Below, one piece after another: positions 16,991 through 25,283 of a stretch of 64,000 nucleotides of DNA (positions are counted from its first letter, which is position 1; every line of letters begins with the position of its first letter). Source of the DNA: an uncultured Collinsella sp. (GTDB taxonomy: Bacteria > Actinomycetota > Coriobacteriia > Coriobacteriales > Coriobacteriaceae); NCBI GenBank assembly GCA_900544115.1, contig UQTW01000004.1:41229-105228 (forward strand), in the 5' to 3' direction. The notes under the pieces were generated by a model. That model was not told the DNA's origin and made no database searches. It saw only the letters and a program-made list of their open reading frames with translations. The translations under genes and the position numbers were made by a program.

Positions 16991-18994
16991 ATGTCGAAGC
17001 AAGCGGTCGTTGGAATCTTGGCGCATGTCGATGCCGGCAAGACCACGCTGGCCGAGGCCATGTTGTTCAACGCGGGTCGCATTCGCAAGCGCGGCCGCGT
17101 GGACGATGGCGATTCGCATCTGGACACTAACACGATCGAGCGCGAGCGCGGCATTACGATCTTCTCGTCGCAGGCCGTGCTCGACCATGGCGATACCCAC
17201 GTCATGCTCGTTGATGCGCCGGGGCATGTCGATTTTTCTGCCGAGGCGGAGCGCACATTGCGCGCACTCGACTACGCGATTTTGGTTGTGGGCGCCAACG
17301 ACGGCGTACAAGGGCACACCGAAACCCTGTGGCGCCTGCTTGCGCGCTATGACATTCCGACGTTCATCTATATCAACAAAATCGATTTGGAGAATCCCGG
17401 CCGCGATGTTTTGCTGGCACAACTTGGGCAACGTCTTTCCGAAGGTTGCCTGGATGCCAACGAACTGTTGGCGGGCGGCGCCGTTCAGGAGGACGCTGCT
17501 GCGTTGGACGAGGCGGCGCTCGAGGAGTTTCTTGAGGCGGGCGAACTTTCTGTTGCAACGCTGTCACGCATGGTTGCCGAGCGCAAGCTCTTTCCCTGCT
17601 TTGCCGGCTCGGCGCTCAAGGACCAAGGCGTGGACGAGCTGCTGGACGGCATATGCGCGCTGATGCGTGAACGGGCATGGCTTCCGGAGTTTGCCGCGCG
17701 CGTCTATCGTGTCAGCCGCGGGGATCGTGGCGAGCGCTTGGCTTGGGTTAAAGTGACCGGCGGCACGCTGCGTGCCAAGCAGATGATTAACGGACGTTCC
17801 GGCGCCGAGGCATGGGAGCAAAAGATCGACCAGGTGCGCATCTATAACGGCGAGAAATACGAGCTTGCCCAGGAAGTTGCCGCTGGCGGCATCTGCACCG
17901 TGACGGGTCTTGCGCACGTTCGCCCGGGTGATGCCCTGGGCGCGGAGCCCGCGGGCGATACGCCCGTCATTGCGCCGGTCCTCACCTATACGGTGCTTCC
18001 GGGCGAACACGATGTCCACGCGGTGTTCAAAGCGCTGACTGAGTTGGCGGACGAAGATCCCATGCTCGGCGTAAGCTGGAATACGCATCTTGAACAAATA
18101 CATCTGCAGCTCATGGGAGCGGTGCAACTCGAGGTCGTGCAGCGGGTGTTGGCCGATCGTTTTGGCCTTGCGGTCGAGTTTGAGCCCGGCGGCATCCTCT
18201 ATAAGGAGACCATTTCGCAGCCGGTCGAGGGCGTGGGTCACTTTGAGCCACTGCGCCACTATGCCGAGGTGCATCTGCGCCTGGAGCCGTTGCCGGCGGG
18301 CTCGGGCGTACAGTTTGGCACCGTGACCTCGACCGACGAGCTCGATCTTAACTGGCAGCGTCTGGCGCTCACCAACGCCATGGAGCGCGATCATCTGGGC
18401 GTGCTGACCGGCTCGCCCATCACCGATGTGTGCATTACGCTCACAGGTGGCCGCGCGCATGCCAAACACACCGAGGGCGGCGATTTTCGCCAGGCCACGT
18501 ATCGCGCGATTCGCCAGGGGCTCATGCGGGCACGTGAGGCCGGCGCGGCGGTGCTGTTGGAGCCGTGGTACCACTTTGAGCTCGAGGTGCCGGGGGAGTG
18601 CGTGGGCCGGGCGCTCTCGGATGCCACGCGCATGGGTGCCGAGTACGAGCCGCCGACGATGGCGGGCGACCGAGCGAAGCTTGTGGGTCGCGTGCCGGCA
18701 TCCGAGGTGCAGGATTACGCGCTGGAGGTGGCTGCCTACACGAGTGGTCGCGGGCATCTGTACCTGGAGTTTGCCGGCTATGCGCCTTGTCATGATGCCG
18801 AGCGCGTCATCGAGGCGGTGGCCTATGAGCCCGAGGCCGATCTGCCCAACACGCCCGACTCGGTCTTTTGCTCTCACGGCGCCGGTTACACGGTCAAATG
18901 GTACGACGTACCCGCCGCGGCACACGTAAAGATCGATCCCGCCGCCTTCCGTCCCTGGCGAGCAGCAGACGCTGAGTTTTTCGGCCACATGTGA
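16991..18994 (+). CDS. TetM/EF-G-like translation factor GTPase (probably not a resistance protein)
   Basis: A 667-residue translational GTPase closest in layout to ribosomal protection proteins. G1 is AHVDAGKTT, G2 region ERERGIT, G3 DAPGHVDF, G4 NKID; EF-G-like domains II-V follow. In TetM, domain IV loop III carries a YSPVSTP tip whose Pro-Val reaches the drug site; the aligned stretch here is HAKHTEG, so that tip is absent. The protein resembles the chromosomal 'translation factor GTPase' homologues of Firmicutes and Actinobacteria whose role is unclear. ATG 16991 follows GAGGAGAG. The last codon and stop (ATG TGA) lie in the palindrome at 18991. Confidence 0.85.
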   Translation: MSKQAVVGILAHVDAGKTTLAEAMLFNAGRIRKRGRVDDGDSHLDTNTIERERGITIFSSQAVLDHGDTHVMLVDAPGHVDFSAEAERTLRALDYAILVVGANDGVQGHTETLWRLLARYDIPTFIYINKIDLENPGRDVLLAQLGQRLSEGCLDANELLAGGAVQEDAAALDEAALEEFLEAGELSVATLSRMVAERKLFPCFAGSALKDQGVDELLDGICALMRERAWLPEFAARVYRVSRGDRGERLAWVKVTGGTLRAKQMINGRSGAEAWEQKIDQVRIYNGEKYELAQEVAAGGICTVTGLAHVRPGDALGAEPAGDTPVIAPVLTYTVLPGEHDVHAVFKALTELADEDPMLGVSWNTHLEQIHLQLMGAVQLEVVQRVLADRFGLAVEFEPGGILYKETISQPVEGVGHFEPLRHYAEVHLRLEPLPAGSGVQFGTVTSTDELDLNWQRLALTNAMERDHLGVLTGSPITDVCITLTGGRAHAKHTEGGDFRQATYRAIRQGLMRAREAGAAVLLEPWYHFELEVPGECVGRALSDATRMGAEYEPPTMAGDRAKLVGRVPASEVQDYALEVAAYTSGRGHLYLEFAGYAPCHDAERVIEAVAYEPEADLPNTPDSVFCSHGAGYTVKWYDVPAAAHVKIDPAAFRPWRAADAEFFGHM

Positions 18995-19017
18995 CAAGGG
19001 GACAGCCCCTTTGTCAC
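18991..19017. repeat. GTGACAAAGGGAC-type palindrome (copy 1)
   Basis: GTGACAAGGGG-ACAG-CCCCTTTGTCAC, a near-perfect inverted repeat. The TGA stop codon of the GTPase gene (18992-18994) is part of the left arm. Same element as at 20206, 23307 and 24563. Confidence 0.9.
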
Positions 19018-19022
19018 CCGCT

Positions 19023-19054
19023 GTTGGTATAACTCGGTGTAAGTTGGTATAACT
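19023..19054 (+). promoter_or_regulatory. Direct repeat GTTGGTATAACT x2 upstream of an AAA ATPase
   Basis: GTTGGTATAACT occurs at 19023-19034 and again at 19043-19054, exactly 20 bases (two helical turns) apart, 34 bases before the ATPase start codon. Phased direct repeats are typical of regulator sites; the second copy runs into TATAACTATA, which could be the -10 box. Confidence 0.5.
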
Positions 19055-19087
19055 ATAGGCAGGGTTTGCCAATCCGAGGAGGCCGAC

Positions 19088-20206
19088 ATGAATCCAAATC
19101 CCTTTAAGCCAACGGCAGGCAAGCGGCCTCCGATACTCATCGGTCGCGAGTCGGTCATCGAAGATTTCGAGGAAGGGCTCGATAACGGCGCCGGAGCGCC
19201 GGGTAGGCTCATGCTCATTACGGGAAACCGCGGCTGCGGCAAGACGGTTCTCCTGCGGGAGCTGCAACGTCTAGCCAATGAGCGTGGATGGGCGGTTGTC
19301 TCCGATTCCGCTTCGCTTGGCCTATGCGACCGCTTGGCCGATGCGCTTCGCTCGAATAGGCCGGTTGTGACGTCAATGGAGTTCGGTCCGTCGTTTGGCC
19401 GGATGTCGGTCGAGGCGGCGCGAGCAAAGGGCGAGACGTTGCGAGGGCTGGTCAACGAGCGCCTCAAGAAACTCGGGCCGGGAAAGGGCTTGCTGTTTGC
19501 GATTGATGAGGCCCAATCTGCGTCTATCGAGGAACTGGCGGCGCTGGCCGTTCTCTATCAGCAAGTGCTCGGAGATCAAGATGCTACAGGCTTGTCCGAT
19601 AGCGACCAGCGCGGTCTTGCGCTGGTGTTCGCCGGCTTACCCAGTATGGTTGATGACTTGCTCGAAGAGCCGAGCGTGACGTTTTTGCGGCGTGCTCAGC
19701 AGCGTACGCTGGGGGCGATTTCTTTGCCCAAAGTGCGCGATTCGTATATCCAGACGGTCAAAGACGCTGGTCTTTACGTTGATGCGGAGACGGCGGACCT
19801 TGCGGCGCGCAAGAGCATGGGGCATCCCTATATGGTTCAGCTGGTGGGCTATTACATGTGGCGGTCTGCTGTCCGGCGTGGCTCGCAGGTCATTGAAGAG
19901 CGCGATGTTGAGGCTGGGCACGCGGATGCCGTCTCCGAGTTCTACGAAGCGGTTGACGCGCCCCTGTATTACGGGCTGCGCAGTCCACAGCGCCTATTTA
20001 TCGAGGCCATGGCAGTTGACGGGGGCAAGCCGACGCGCATGGCGGACATCATTGAGCGCTGCGACCGCACCCAAAGCTGGGCGAGTAAATATCGCGCAAG
20101 CCTGATTCGCGAGCGCGTCATCGAGGCTGCCGGATACGGCCTCGTCCGGTTTACCGTGCCCATGCTGGGCGAGTACATCCGCGAACGCGTTTTATGGCAC
20201 GAGTAA
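19088..20206 (+). CDS. AAA ATPase (ATPase_2 type) with C-terminal winged-helix-like region
   Basis: A 372-residue P-loop ATPase. After a short N terminus with LIGRESVIEDFEEGL, Walker A is GNRGCGKT at 46-53 and Walker B is LLFAIDEAQ. SVTFLRRAQQRTLG is a sensor-region motif shared with the paralogue at 23344. The C terminus (QRLFIEAMAVDGGKPTRMAD..) looks like a winged helix. Such STAND-like ATPases often couple ATP binding to DNA or partner recognition, but no effector domain is seen. Start follows GAGGAGG. Palindromes flank the gene at 18991 and 20206. Role unknown. Confidence 0.82.
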   Translation: MNPNPFKPTAGKRPPILIGRESVIEDFEEGLDNGAGAPGRLMLITGNRGCGKTVLLRELQRLANERGWAVVSDSASLGLCDRLADALRSNRPVVTSMEFGPSFGRMSVEAARAKGETLRGLVNERLKKLGPGKGLLFAIDEAQSASIEELAALAVLYQQVLGDQDATGLSDSDQRGLALVFAGLPSMVDDLLEEPSVTFLRRAQQRTLGAISLPKVRDSYIQTVKDAGLYVDAETADLAARKSMGHPYMVQLVGYYMWRSAVRRGSQVIEERDVEAGHADAVSEFYEAVDAPLYYGLRSPQRLFIEAMAVDGGKPTRMADIIERCDRTQSWASKYRASLIRERVIEAAGYGLVRFTVPMLGEYIRERVLWHE

Positions 20207-20235
20207 TGTGAAGAGGGACGGTCCCTTTGTCACAT
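20206..20235. repeat. GTGACAAAGGGAC-type palindrome (copy 2)
   Basis: ATGTGAAGAGGGAC and GTCCCTTTGTCACAT pair with few mismatches; the element begins at the last base of the ATPase stop codon and ends 21 bases before the GNAT start. Confidence 0.85.
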
Positions 20236-20256
20236 CGATAGATGTGAGGTCAAAAC

Positions 20257-20811
20257 ATGGTGATTCAAACTGAGCGATTGACGCTTCGTCCGTGGCGCGA
20301 GACGGATGCGGCGATCCTGTTTACATATGCGAGCGACCCGGACGTGGGACCGGCTGCGGGCTGGCCGCCCCATCGAAGCATTGAGGAGAGCAGGGAGATC
20401 ATTCGGACAGTTTTTGCGGCACCCCATACCTTTGCCGTTTGCCTGGCTGCGACGGATGAGCCCGTGGGTAGCATCGGTCTCATGCCGTCTCGCTGCGAGT
20501 CAAACCGTCGAGATGACGGTCTCGAACTCGAAGTGGGCTATTGGATCGCCAAGCCATTCTGGGGCCGAGGCTTTGCTCCCGAAGCGGTACGAGCCATGCA
20601 GCGCTATGCGTTCGAAACGCTTGGCTGCAAGGCGCTTTGGTGCGGATACTACGAGGGCAATAACAAGTCATTACGCGTTCAGCAAAAGTGCGGGTTCGCG
20701 CCGCATCACGTTGAGCGCGACGTGCCCTGCGAGCTTATGGGCGATGTACGTACCGAGTACTTTACGTATTTGACCCGCGAAGACTGGCGCGGGCGGGCAG
20801 AAGGGGAGTGA
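20257..20811 (+). CDS. GNAT acetyltransferase, RimJ/RimL type
   Basis: A 184-residue acetyltransferase of the RimJ/RimL branch: TERLTLRPWRETDA at the N terminus, LEVGYWIAKPFWGRGFAPEAVRAM as the acetyl-CoA loop region, and NNKSLRVQQKCGFAPHH near the C terminus. These proteins acetylate ribosomal protein N termini or other amines. The start has GAGGT 8 bases upstream. Its TGA overlaps the ATG of the UvrA-like gene (ATGA arrangement), implying coupled translation with it. Confidence 0.88.
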   Translation: MVIQTERLTLRPWRETDAAILFTYASDPDVGPAAGWPPHRSIEESREIIRTVFAAPHTFAVCLAATDEPVGSIGLMPSRCESNRRDDGLELEVGYWIAKPFWGRGFAPEAVRAMQRYAFETLGCKALWCGYYEGNNKSLRVQQKCGFAPHHVERDVPCELMGDVRTEYFTYLTREDWRGRAEGE

Positions 20812-23303
20812 TGACGGTGTCGCAACAACCAAGTGCTATCGAGGTGCGTGGCGCGCGCGTCCATAACCTCAAGGACATCGATATCGATATTCCGCTGGGA
20901 AAACTCGTAGGTATTGCCGGCGTGTCGGGTTCGGGCAAGAGTTCGCTGGCGTTGGGAGTTCTTTATGCCGAGGGCTCGCGCCGCTATCTGGAGGCGCTCA
21001 GCACCTATACCCGCCGTCGTCTGACGCAGGCCGAGCACGCCCAGGTGGACGAGGTGCTGCACGTGCCGGCGGCGCTCGCATTGCATCAGCGTCCGAGCGT
21101 GCCGGGCGTGCGTTCCACCTTTGGCACCATGACCGAGCTCAACAATAGCCTGCGCTTGCTTTTTAGTCGCTGTGCCCATCACGTGTGCCCGCATTGCGGG
21201 GCGCGCGTGGAGCCGAGCCTTAACGTGGCTGCGGGCCTGTCGCTCACGTGTCCGACATGCGGCCGCGAGTTCTACGCGCCGAGTGCCGAGGATTTGGCTT
21301 TCAATAGCGGCGGCGCGTGTCCTACCTGCGGCGGCACCGGTGTCATGCGCGAAGTGGACGAGGCGAGTCTGGTGCCCGACGAGTCAAAGACTATCAACGA
21401 GGGCGCGGTGCTTCCTTGGGGCACGCTCATGTGGGATTTGATGAAGCAGGTGGCAGGCGAGATGGGCGTGCGCACCGATGTGCCGTTTAGCCAGCTCACG
21501 CCTCAAGAGCGCGATATCGTGTTCCACGGCCCGGCGGTTAAGAAGCACATTCTCTACGTTCCCAAAAACGGCGAGGGCGCCACGCCGCTCGACTTTACCT
21601 ATTACAACGCCGTCTATACCGTTGAGAATGCGCTCGCCAAGGTTAAGGACGATAAGGGGCTTAAGCGTGTGGCTCGCTTTTTGCGCGAGGGACCATGCCG
21701 TGACTGCGCCGGCACGCGTCTCTCCGAGGCTGCGCGCCAGCCCCAGGTGCGCGGTATCAATCTGGCTCAGGCCGCGGCCATGACGCTTGGTGATGCGATC
21801 GAGTGGGTGCGCGGGGTGCCCGCATCCTTGCCGGCCGAGATGCGGCCCATGGCGACGGATATCTGCGATTCGTTTTTGAGCACGGCTCGTCGTCTGGTCG
21901 ACCTGGGTCTCGATTACCTTTCGCTCGATCGCGCCGGTGCCACGCTCTCCACGGGTGAGCGCCAGCGCGTGCAACTCGCCCGCGTGGTGCGCAACCGATC
22001 GACAGGCGTGCTCTATGTGCTGGACGAGCCCTCAATTGGCTTGCATCCTGCCAATGTCGACGGCTTGGTGGGCGTAATGCGCGACCTGGTGGATGACGGC
22101 AATACCGTGGTTGTTGTCGACCACGATACACGTGTGCTGGTGGAGGCTGATTATCTGGTCGAGATGGGCCCCGTTGCCGGAGCAGGCGGCGGCAGTGTAA
22201 TCGCCGCGGGCACGGTGGACGAGGTCGAGCAATCGCAGGACAGCCGTATCGCGCCGTTTTTGCGCGCCGAGCCCAAGCGCTTGCGTCCGCAGGTGACTGA
22301 CGACGAAATGTTCGACCAGGGCCATATCCGCATGGCGACCGATACCATCCATACCGTCAAGCCGCTCGAAGTCGATATTCCGCGCGGTCGCTTGGTCGCG
22401 GTTACGGGTGTTTCGGGTTCGGGCAAGACGACGTTGGTGCTCGAGACGCTCATCCCGGCGCTTAAGGCGCAGGCAGCTGACGAGCGCTTGCCGGGGCACG
22501 TGTGTTGGGTCGATGCCGAGGGCATTGGCCGCGCAAACCTGATTGACGCCACGCCCATCGGTGCCAACGTGCGCTCGACGGTAGCGACTTATGCCGACAT
22601 CCATGATGAGCTGCGCCGCGCCTTCGCCCGCACGCCCGAGGCAAAGGCAGCCGGCTACAAGGCGGGTGCCTTTAGCTACAATACCGGCGCCTTGCGCTGC
22701 CCTACGTGTGATGGCACGGGCTCGATATCGCTCGACGTGCAGTTTTTGCCCGATGTCGAAATCGTCTGCCCGGCATGTCGCGGCTCACGTTATGCAGACG
22801 CGGCTTCGCATATCCATCGCGAGGGCAAGGACGGGAGTCTGCTTACGTTGCCGCAGCTCATGGACATGAGTGTGGACGAGGCCATCGACGCCACGGTGGG
22901 GCTCAAGAAAGTTCAGACGCGCTTGCAGACCTTGCACGACCTTGGCTTGGGCTATCTTACGCTCGGTGAGCCCACACCGGCGCTTTCGGGCGGCGAGGCG
23001 CAGCGCCTTAAGCTCGCGAGCGAGATGGGCCGCGTGCAGGATGATGCCGTATTCGTATTTGACGAGCCCACGATCGGCCTGCATCCGCTCGATGTTCAGG
23101 TGCTGTTGAACGTGTTTGACGGCCTCGTTGCCAAGGGCGCCACGGTTATCGTGATCGAGCACGACCTCGACCTTATCTGTAACGCCGATTACGTGATCGA
23201 CATGGGCCCGGGCGGTGGTGATGCGGGCGGGCAAATCGTCTGCGCCGGCACGCCAGGCGACATCGCAGCCTGCTCCGCAAGCATCACCGGCCGCTACCTA
23301 TAG
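20811..23303 (+). CDS. UvrA-like ABC excinuclease subunit (UvrA2 class)
   Basis: An 830-residue twin-ATPase DNA-binding protein. The first Walker A is GVSGSGKSS and the second GVSGSGKTT. Zinc modules appear as CPHCG...CPTCG and CPTCDGTG...CPACRG. Both ABC signatures (LSTGERQRVQLARV and LSGGEAQRLKLASE) and Walker B regions (VLDEPSIGLHP, VFDEPTIGLHP) are intact. It is about 110 residues shorter than housekeeping UvrA (about 940), mostly in the region that binds UvrB, so it fits the UvrA2 group linked to drug or DNA-damage tolerance. It is coupled to the GNAT gene by overlap. A GTG at 20817 is a possible alternative start. Confidence 0.88.
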   Translation: MTVSQQPSAIEVRGARVHNLKDIDIDIPLGKLVGIAGVSGSGKSSLALGVLYAEGSRRYLEALSTYTRRRLTQAEHAQVDEVLHVPAALALHQRPSVPGVRSTFGTMTELNNSLRLLFSRCAHHVCPHCGARVEPSLNVAAGLSLTCPTCGREFYAPSAEDLAFNSGGACPTCGGTGVMREVDEASLVPDESKTINEGAVLPWGTLMWDLMKQVAGEMGVRTDVPFSQLTPQERDIVFHGPAVKKHILYVPKNGEGATPLDFTYYNAVYTVENALAKVKDDKGLKRVARFLREGPCRDCAGTRLSEAARQPQVRGINLAQAAAMTLGDAIEWVRGVPASLPAEMRPMATDICDSFLSTARRLVDLGLDYLSLDRAGATLSTGERQRVQLARVVRNRSTGVLYVLDEPSIGLHPANVDGLVGVMRDLVDDGNTVVVVDHDTRVLVEADYLVEMGPVAGAGGGSVIAAGTVDEVEQSQDSRIAPFLRAEPKRLRPQVTDDEMFDQGHIRMATDTIHTVKPLEVDIPRGRLVAVTGVSGSGKTTLVLETLIPALKAQAADERLPGHVCWVDAEGIGRANLIDATPIGANVRSTVATYADIHDELRRAFARTPEAKAAGYKAGAFSYNTGALRCPTCDGTGSISLDVQFLPDVEIVCPACRGSRYADAASHIHREGKDGSLLTLPQLMDMSVDEAIDATVGLKKVQTRLQTLHDLGLGYLTLGEPTPALSGGEAQRLKLASEMGRVQDDAVFVFDEPTIGLHPLDVQVLLNVFDGLVAKGATVIVIEHDLDLICNADYVIDMGPGGGDAGGQIVCAGTPGDIAACSASITGRYL

Positions 23304-23306
23304 GCG

Positions 23307-23337
23307 ATGTGACAAAGGGACTGCCCCTTTGTCACAT
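23307..23337. repeat. GTGACAAAGGGAC-type palindrome (copy 3)
   Basis: ATGTGACAAAGGG-ACTG-CCCCTTTGTCACAT, starting 4 bases after the UvrA-like stop codon and ending 7 bases before the end of the convergent ATPase gene. Confidence 0.92.
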
Positions 23338-23343
23338 TGACTT

Positions 23344-24444
23344 CTATTTCACGCATTGAGCGGCGAGATAGTCGCGGAAGAATGGCAATTCAAAAGCGAC
23401 GATTCCGCGCCCACGTTCCCCAATGATGCCGGCGTCTATCATGCGGCGTCGGTAGCGGGAGACCTGCTGCGGCGAACGCTTAAGGCGCTCGACAAGGTCG
23501 GCGGTGGTGGACTCTTCCTCGTCATCGAGCATGGCGATGAGGAATCGCTTGTCTTCTGCAGTGAGTTCCCGATAGGTTGCCGCGAGAATTCGGTCGTCCA
23601 TCTCGTCGCGCGCGATTTTGATTCCCAGGTCAAAGTCGCGTGACGAGATTTCCTTCGAATCGCTTGTGAGATCCCAGGCACGGTAGCCTACGAGTTGCAA
23701 TAGGAAGGGAAAACCAGAGATCGAGCGAACGGCTCTATCGATTCCCTCAGCATCTGCCAGGCGATCGTTTTCCTGAATTGTGCGAATCAAGGCTTCGCGC
23801 ACGTCATAGTCGGCAATGCGACCCAGATGATATTGTTGGGCGCGGCGAAGAAACGAGACCGTCTTGTGGTTTAGTAGCGTCGATACGTTGTTGGGAAGTC
23901 CCGCCATGAGCAGGGCGACGCGTTTTCCATCGGTCACAAAGTGCTGATACGACGCTGCGAGCTGAATCATCTCGTCGAGTGTCGGGTCCACCTCGTCAAC
24001 CGTAACGAGCAGACCGGTGCCAGCCTCGTTGAGCTGGTCGATGATGTCGCTCATGCGATAACGCCAGGTTGAGGCATCGTGAACGCGATTGACCTCGATG
24101 CTGCCGAGCGGTGCAATTCCGAGACCGGTGACTTCGAAGTTGTTAGACGGGTCGATAAGATGGCCGGCAGCACGTTTCGCCCCGAACTCGATTTCCTCAA
24201 GCATTCCCGGGAGCGCGGTTGTCTTTACGGCAATCCAGCCGTGGGATTCCGCCCTTGTCGCGAGCGACGACATGAGAGCGGTTTTACCGGTTCCACGTGC
24301 GCCTGAGAAGATCGAGGTCAATTCTGGGCGCCTGCGCTGGCTCAAGAAGGCACGGTCCAAATCCCGAATAATCTGTTGTCTGCCAGCGAGATGGGCAGGA
24401 ACCTCGCCAAAGCTAGGGGTAAACGGGTTCTCGAGATATTCCAC
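23344..24444 (-). CDS. AAA ATPase paralogous to the gene at 19088
   Basis: A 366-residue P-loop ATPase with Walker A GARGTGKT at 48-55 and Walker B LLVTVDEVD. The segment TVSFLRRAQQYHLG matches SVTFLRRAQQRTLG of the 19088 protein, so the two are paralogues, here in opposite orientation on either side of the GNAT/UvrA pair. The C terminus (EESTTADLVERLKRSPQQVSRYRRRMIDAGII) is a clear winged-helix DNA-binding type region. AAAGGAGAG precedes the ATG. Overall it is an ATPase_2-like protein of unknown role, possibly a regulator. Confidence 0.83.
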   Translation of the reverse strand: MEYLENPFTPSFGEVPAHLAGRQQIIRDLDRAFLSQRRRPELTSIFSGARGTGKTALMSSLATRAESHGWIAVKTTALPGMLEEIEFGAKRAAGHLIDPSNNFEVTGLGIAPLGSIEVNRVHDASTWRYRMSDIIDQLNEAGTGLLVTVDEVDPTLDEMIQLAASYQHFVTDGKRVALLMAGLPNNVSTLLNHKTVSFLRRAQQYHLGRIADYDVREALIRTIQENDRLADAEGIDRAVRSISGFPFLLQLVGYRAWDLTSDSKEISSRDFDLGIKIARDEMDDRILAATYRELTAEDKRFLIAMLDDEEESTTADLVERLKRSPQQVSRYRRRMIDAGIIGERGRGIVAFELPFFRDYLAAQCVK

Positions 24445-24562
24445 AAAGCTCTCCTTTCACAGCGCCGTTTAACTTCATTTTACTTTAGTTAATTCTGATT
24501 AAAAGTGAGGGCTTTTTATCTAGAGCATCAATTAGGCGTGTGCGCCATCGGCGCGGCGCTTG

Positions 24563-24595
24563 AATGTGACAAAGGGACAGTTCCTTTGTCACATT
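24563..24595. repeat. GTGACAAAGGGAC-type palindrome (copy 4)
   Basis: AATGTGACAAAGG-GACAGTT-CCTTTGTCACATT is a 13-pair inverted repeat. Its right arm contains the last Met codon and the TGA stop (24589-24591) of trmL, which is read on the minus strand. Confidence 0.93.
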
Positions 24596-25188
24596 CCCGG
24601 AAAGCCTGTTTGGCGCAGGGCTTCGTAGAGGACGATGGCGGCGCTGTTGGAGAGGTTGAGGGCGCTGATGCGGTAGTCGTCCGGGTTGACGAAGTTGCCG
24701 CAGATGTCCTTTTGAAGGATAGCCTCGTGGCTGTCCTCGGTATGTCCGAGCGATTCCTCGTGGGCTTCCCAAGCCTCGGCGTTATCGAGCGAGTCGCAAT
24801 CGCGCAGCATAGGGATGCGCTCGCAGCGCTCGGGCGCCGCGGCGAGCAGTGGCTCGGGAATGCCCGAGCTCTCGCTGCCAAAGACCAAGTAGTCGCCGTC
24901 GTGGTAGGTACTCTGCGCATAGGTGCGGCGTGCCTTTTTGGTCAGCAGATGTAGGCGCTCGTCGGCAGGGGAGAGACCGTTGCGTGCAAGGAAATCCTCC
25001 CAGCCGGCATAGGTCGTCACGTCCAAGTTTTGCCAGTAGCCCAGGCCGGCGCGACGTACCGTTTTGTCGTCGAGCGAGAAGCCCAGCGGCTCCACCAGAT
25101 GCAGGCGGGCGCCGGTGACCACGCAGGTACGGCCGATATTGCCCGTATTGGCCGGAATCTCGGGCGCATACAGCACAATGTTGAACAT
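24589..25188 (-). CDS. trmL: tRNA (cytidine/uridine-2'-O-)-methyltransferase TrmL
   Basis: A 199-residue SPOUT methyltransferase that modifies the 2'-O of the wobble base (C34/U34) in tRNA-Leu. The N terminus MFNIVLYAPEIPANTGNIGR is the TrmL signature, LHLVEPLGFSL follows, and the knotted SAM site has VFGSESSGIP and the terminal LNLSNSAAIVLYEALRQ. The true start is the ATG at 25188, after AAGGAG; the frame runs on upstream without support. The protein ends GFPGM, and the final Met plus stop come from the palindrome at 24563. Length is about 40 residues above the E. coli enzyme, mostly in an insertion near NAEAWEAHEES. Confidence 0.93.
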   Translation of the reverse strand: MFNIVLYAPEIPANTGNIGRTCVVTGARLHLVEPLGFSLDDKTVRRAGLGYWQNLDVTTYAGWEDFLARNGLSPADERLHLLTKKARRTYAQSTYHDGDYLVFGSESSGIPEPLLAAAPERCERIPMLRDCDSLDNAEAWEAHEESLGHTEDSHEAILQKDICGNFVNPDDYRISALNLSNSAAIVLYEALRQTGFPGM

Positions 25189-25208
25189 GAATCTCCTTGG
25201 CTCAGAAC

Positions 25209-25243
25209 GAAAAACCACCACGAAGAGCACCTTCGTGGTGGTT
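25209..25243 (-). terminator. Terminator after the CobW-type gene
   Basis: AACCACCACGAAG (25213-25225) and CTTCGTGGTGGTT (25231-25243) form a 13-pair stem; on the minus strand it is followed by TTTTTCG. It separates the CobW gene from trmL. Confidence 0.88.
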
Positions 25244-25283
25244 TGGCGGTTACATAGGCGGAAAAATGCCCGCTTGGATAAAC

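Noticed and set aside
16991..18994. Tetracycline resistance gene tet(M/W/O)
   Set aside because: The diagnostic loop III tip of domain IV is not conserved and no mobile context is seen; only the general GTPase family can be claimed.
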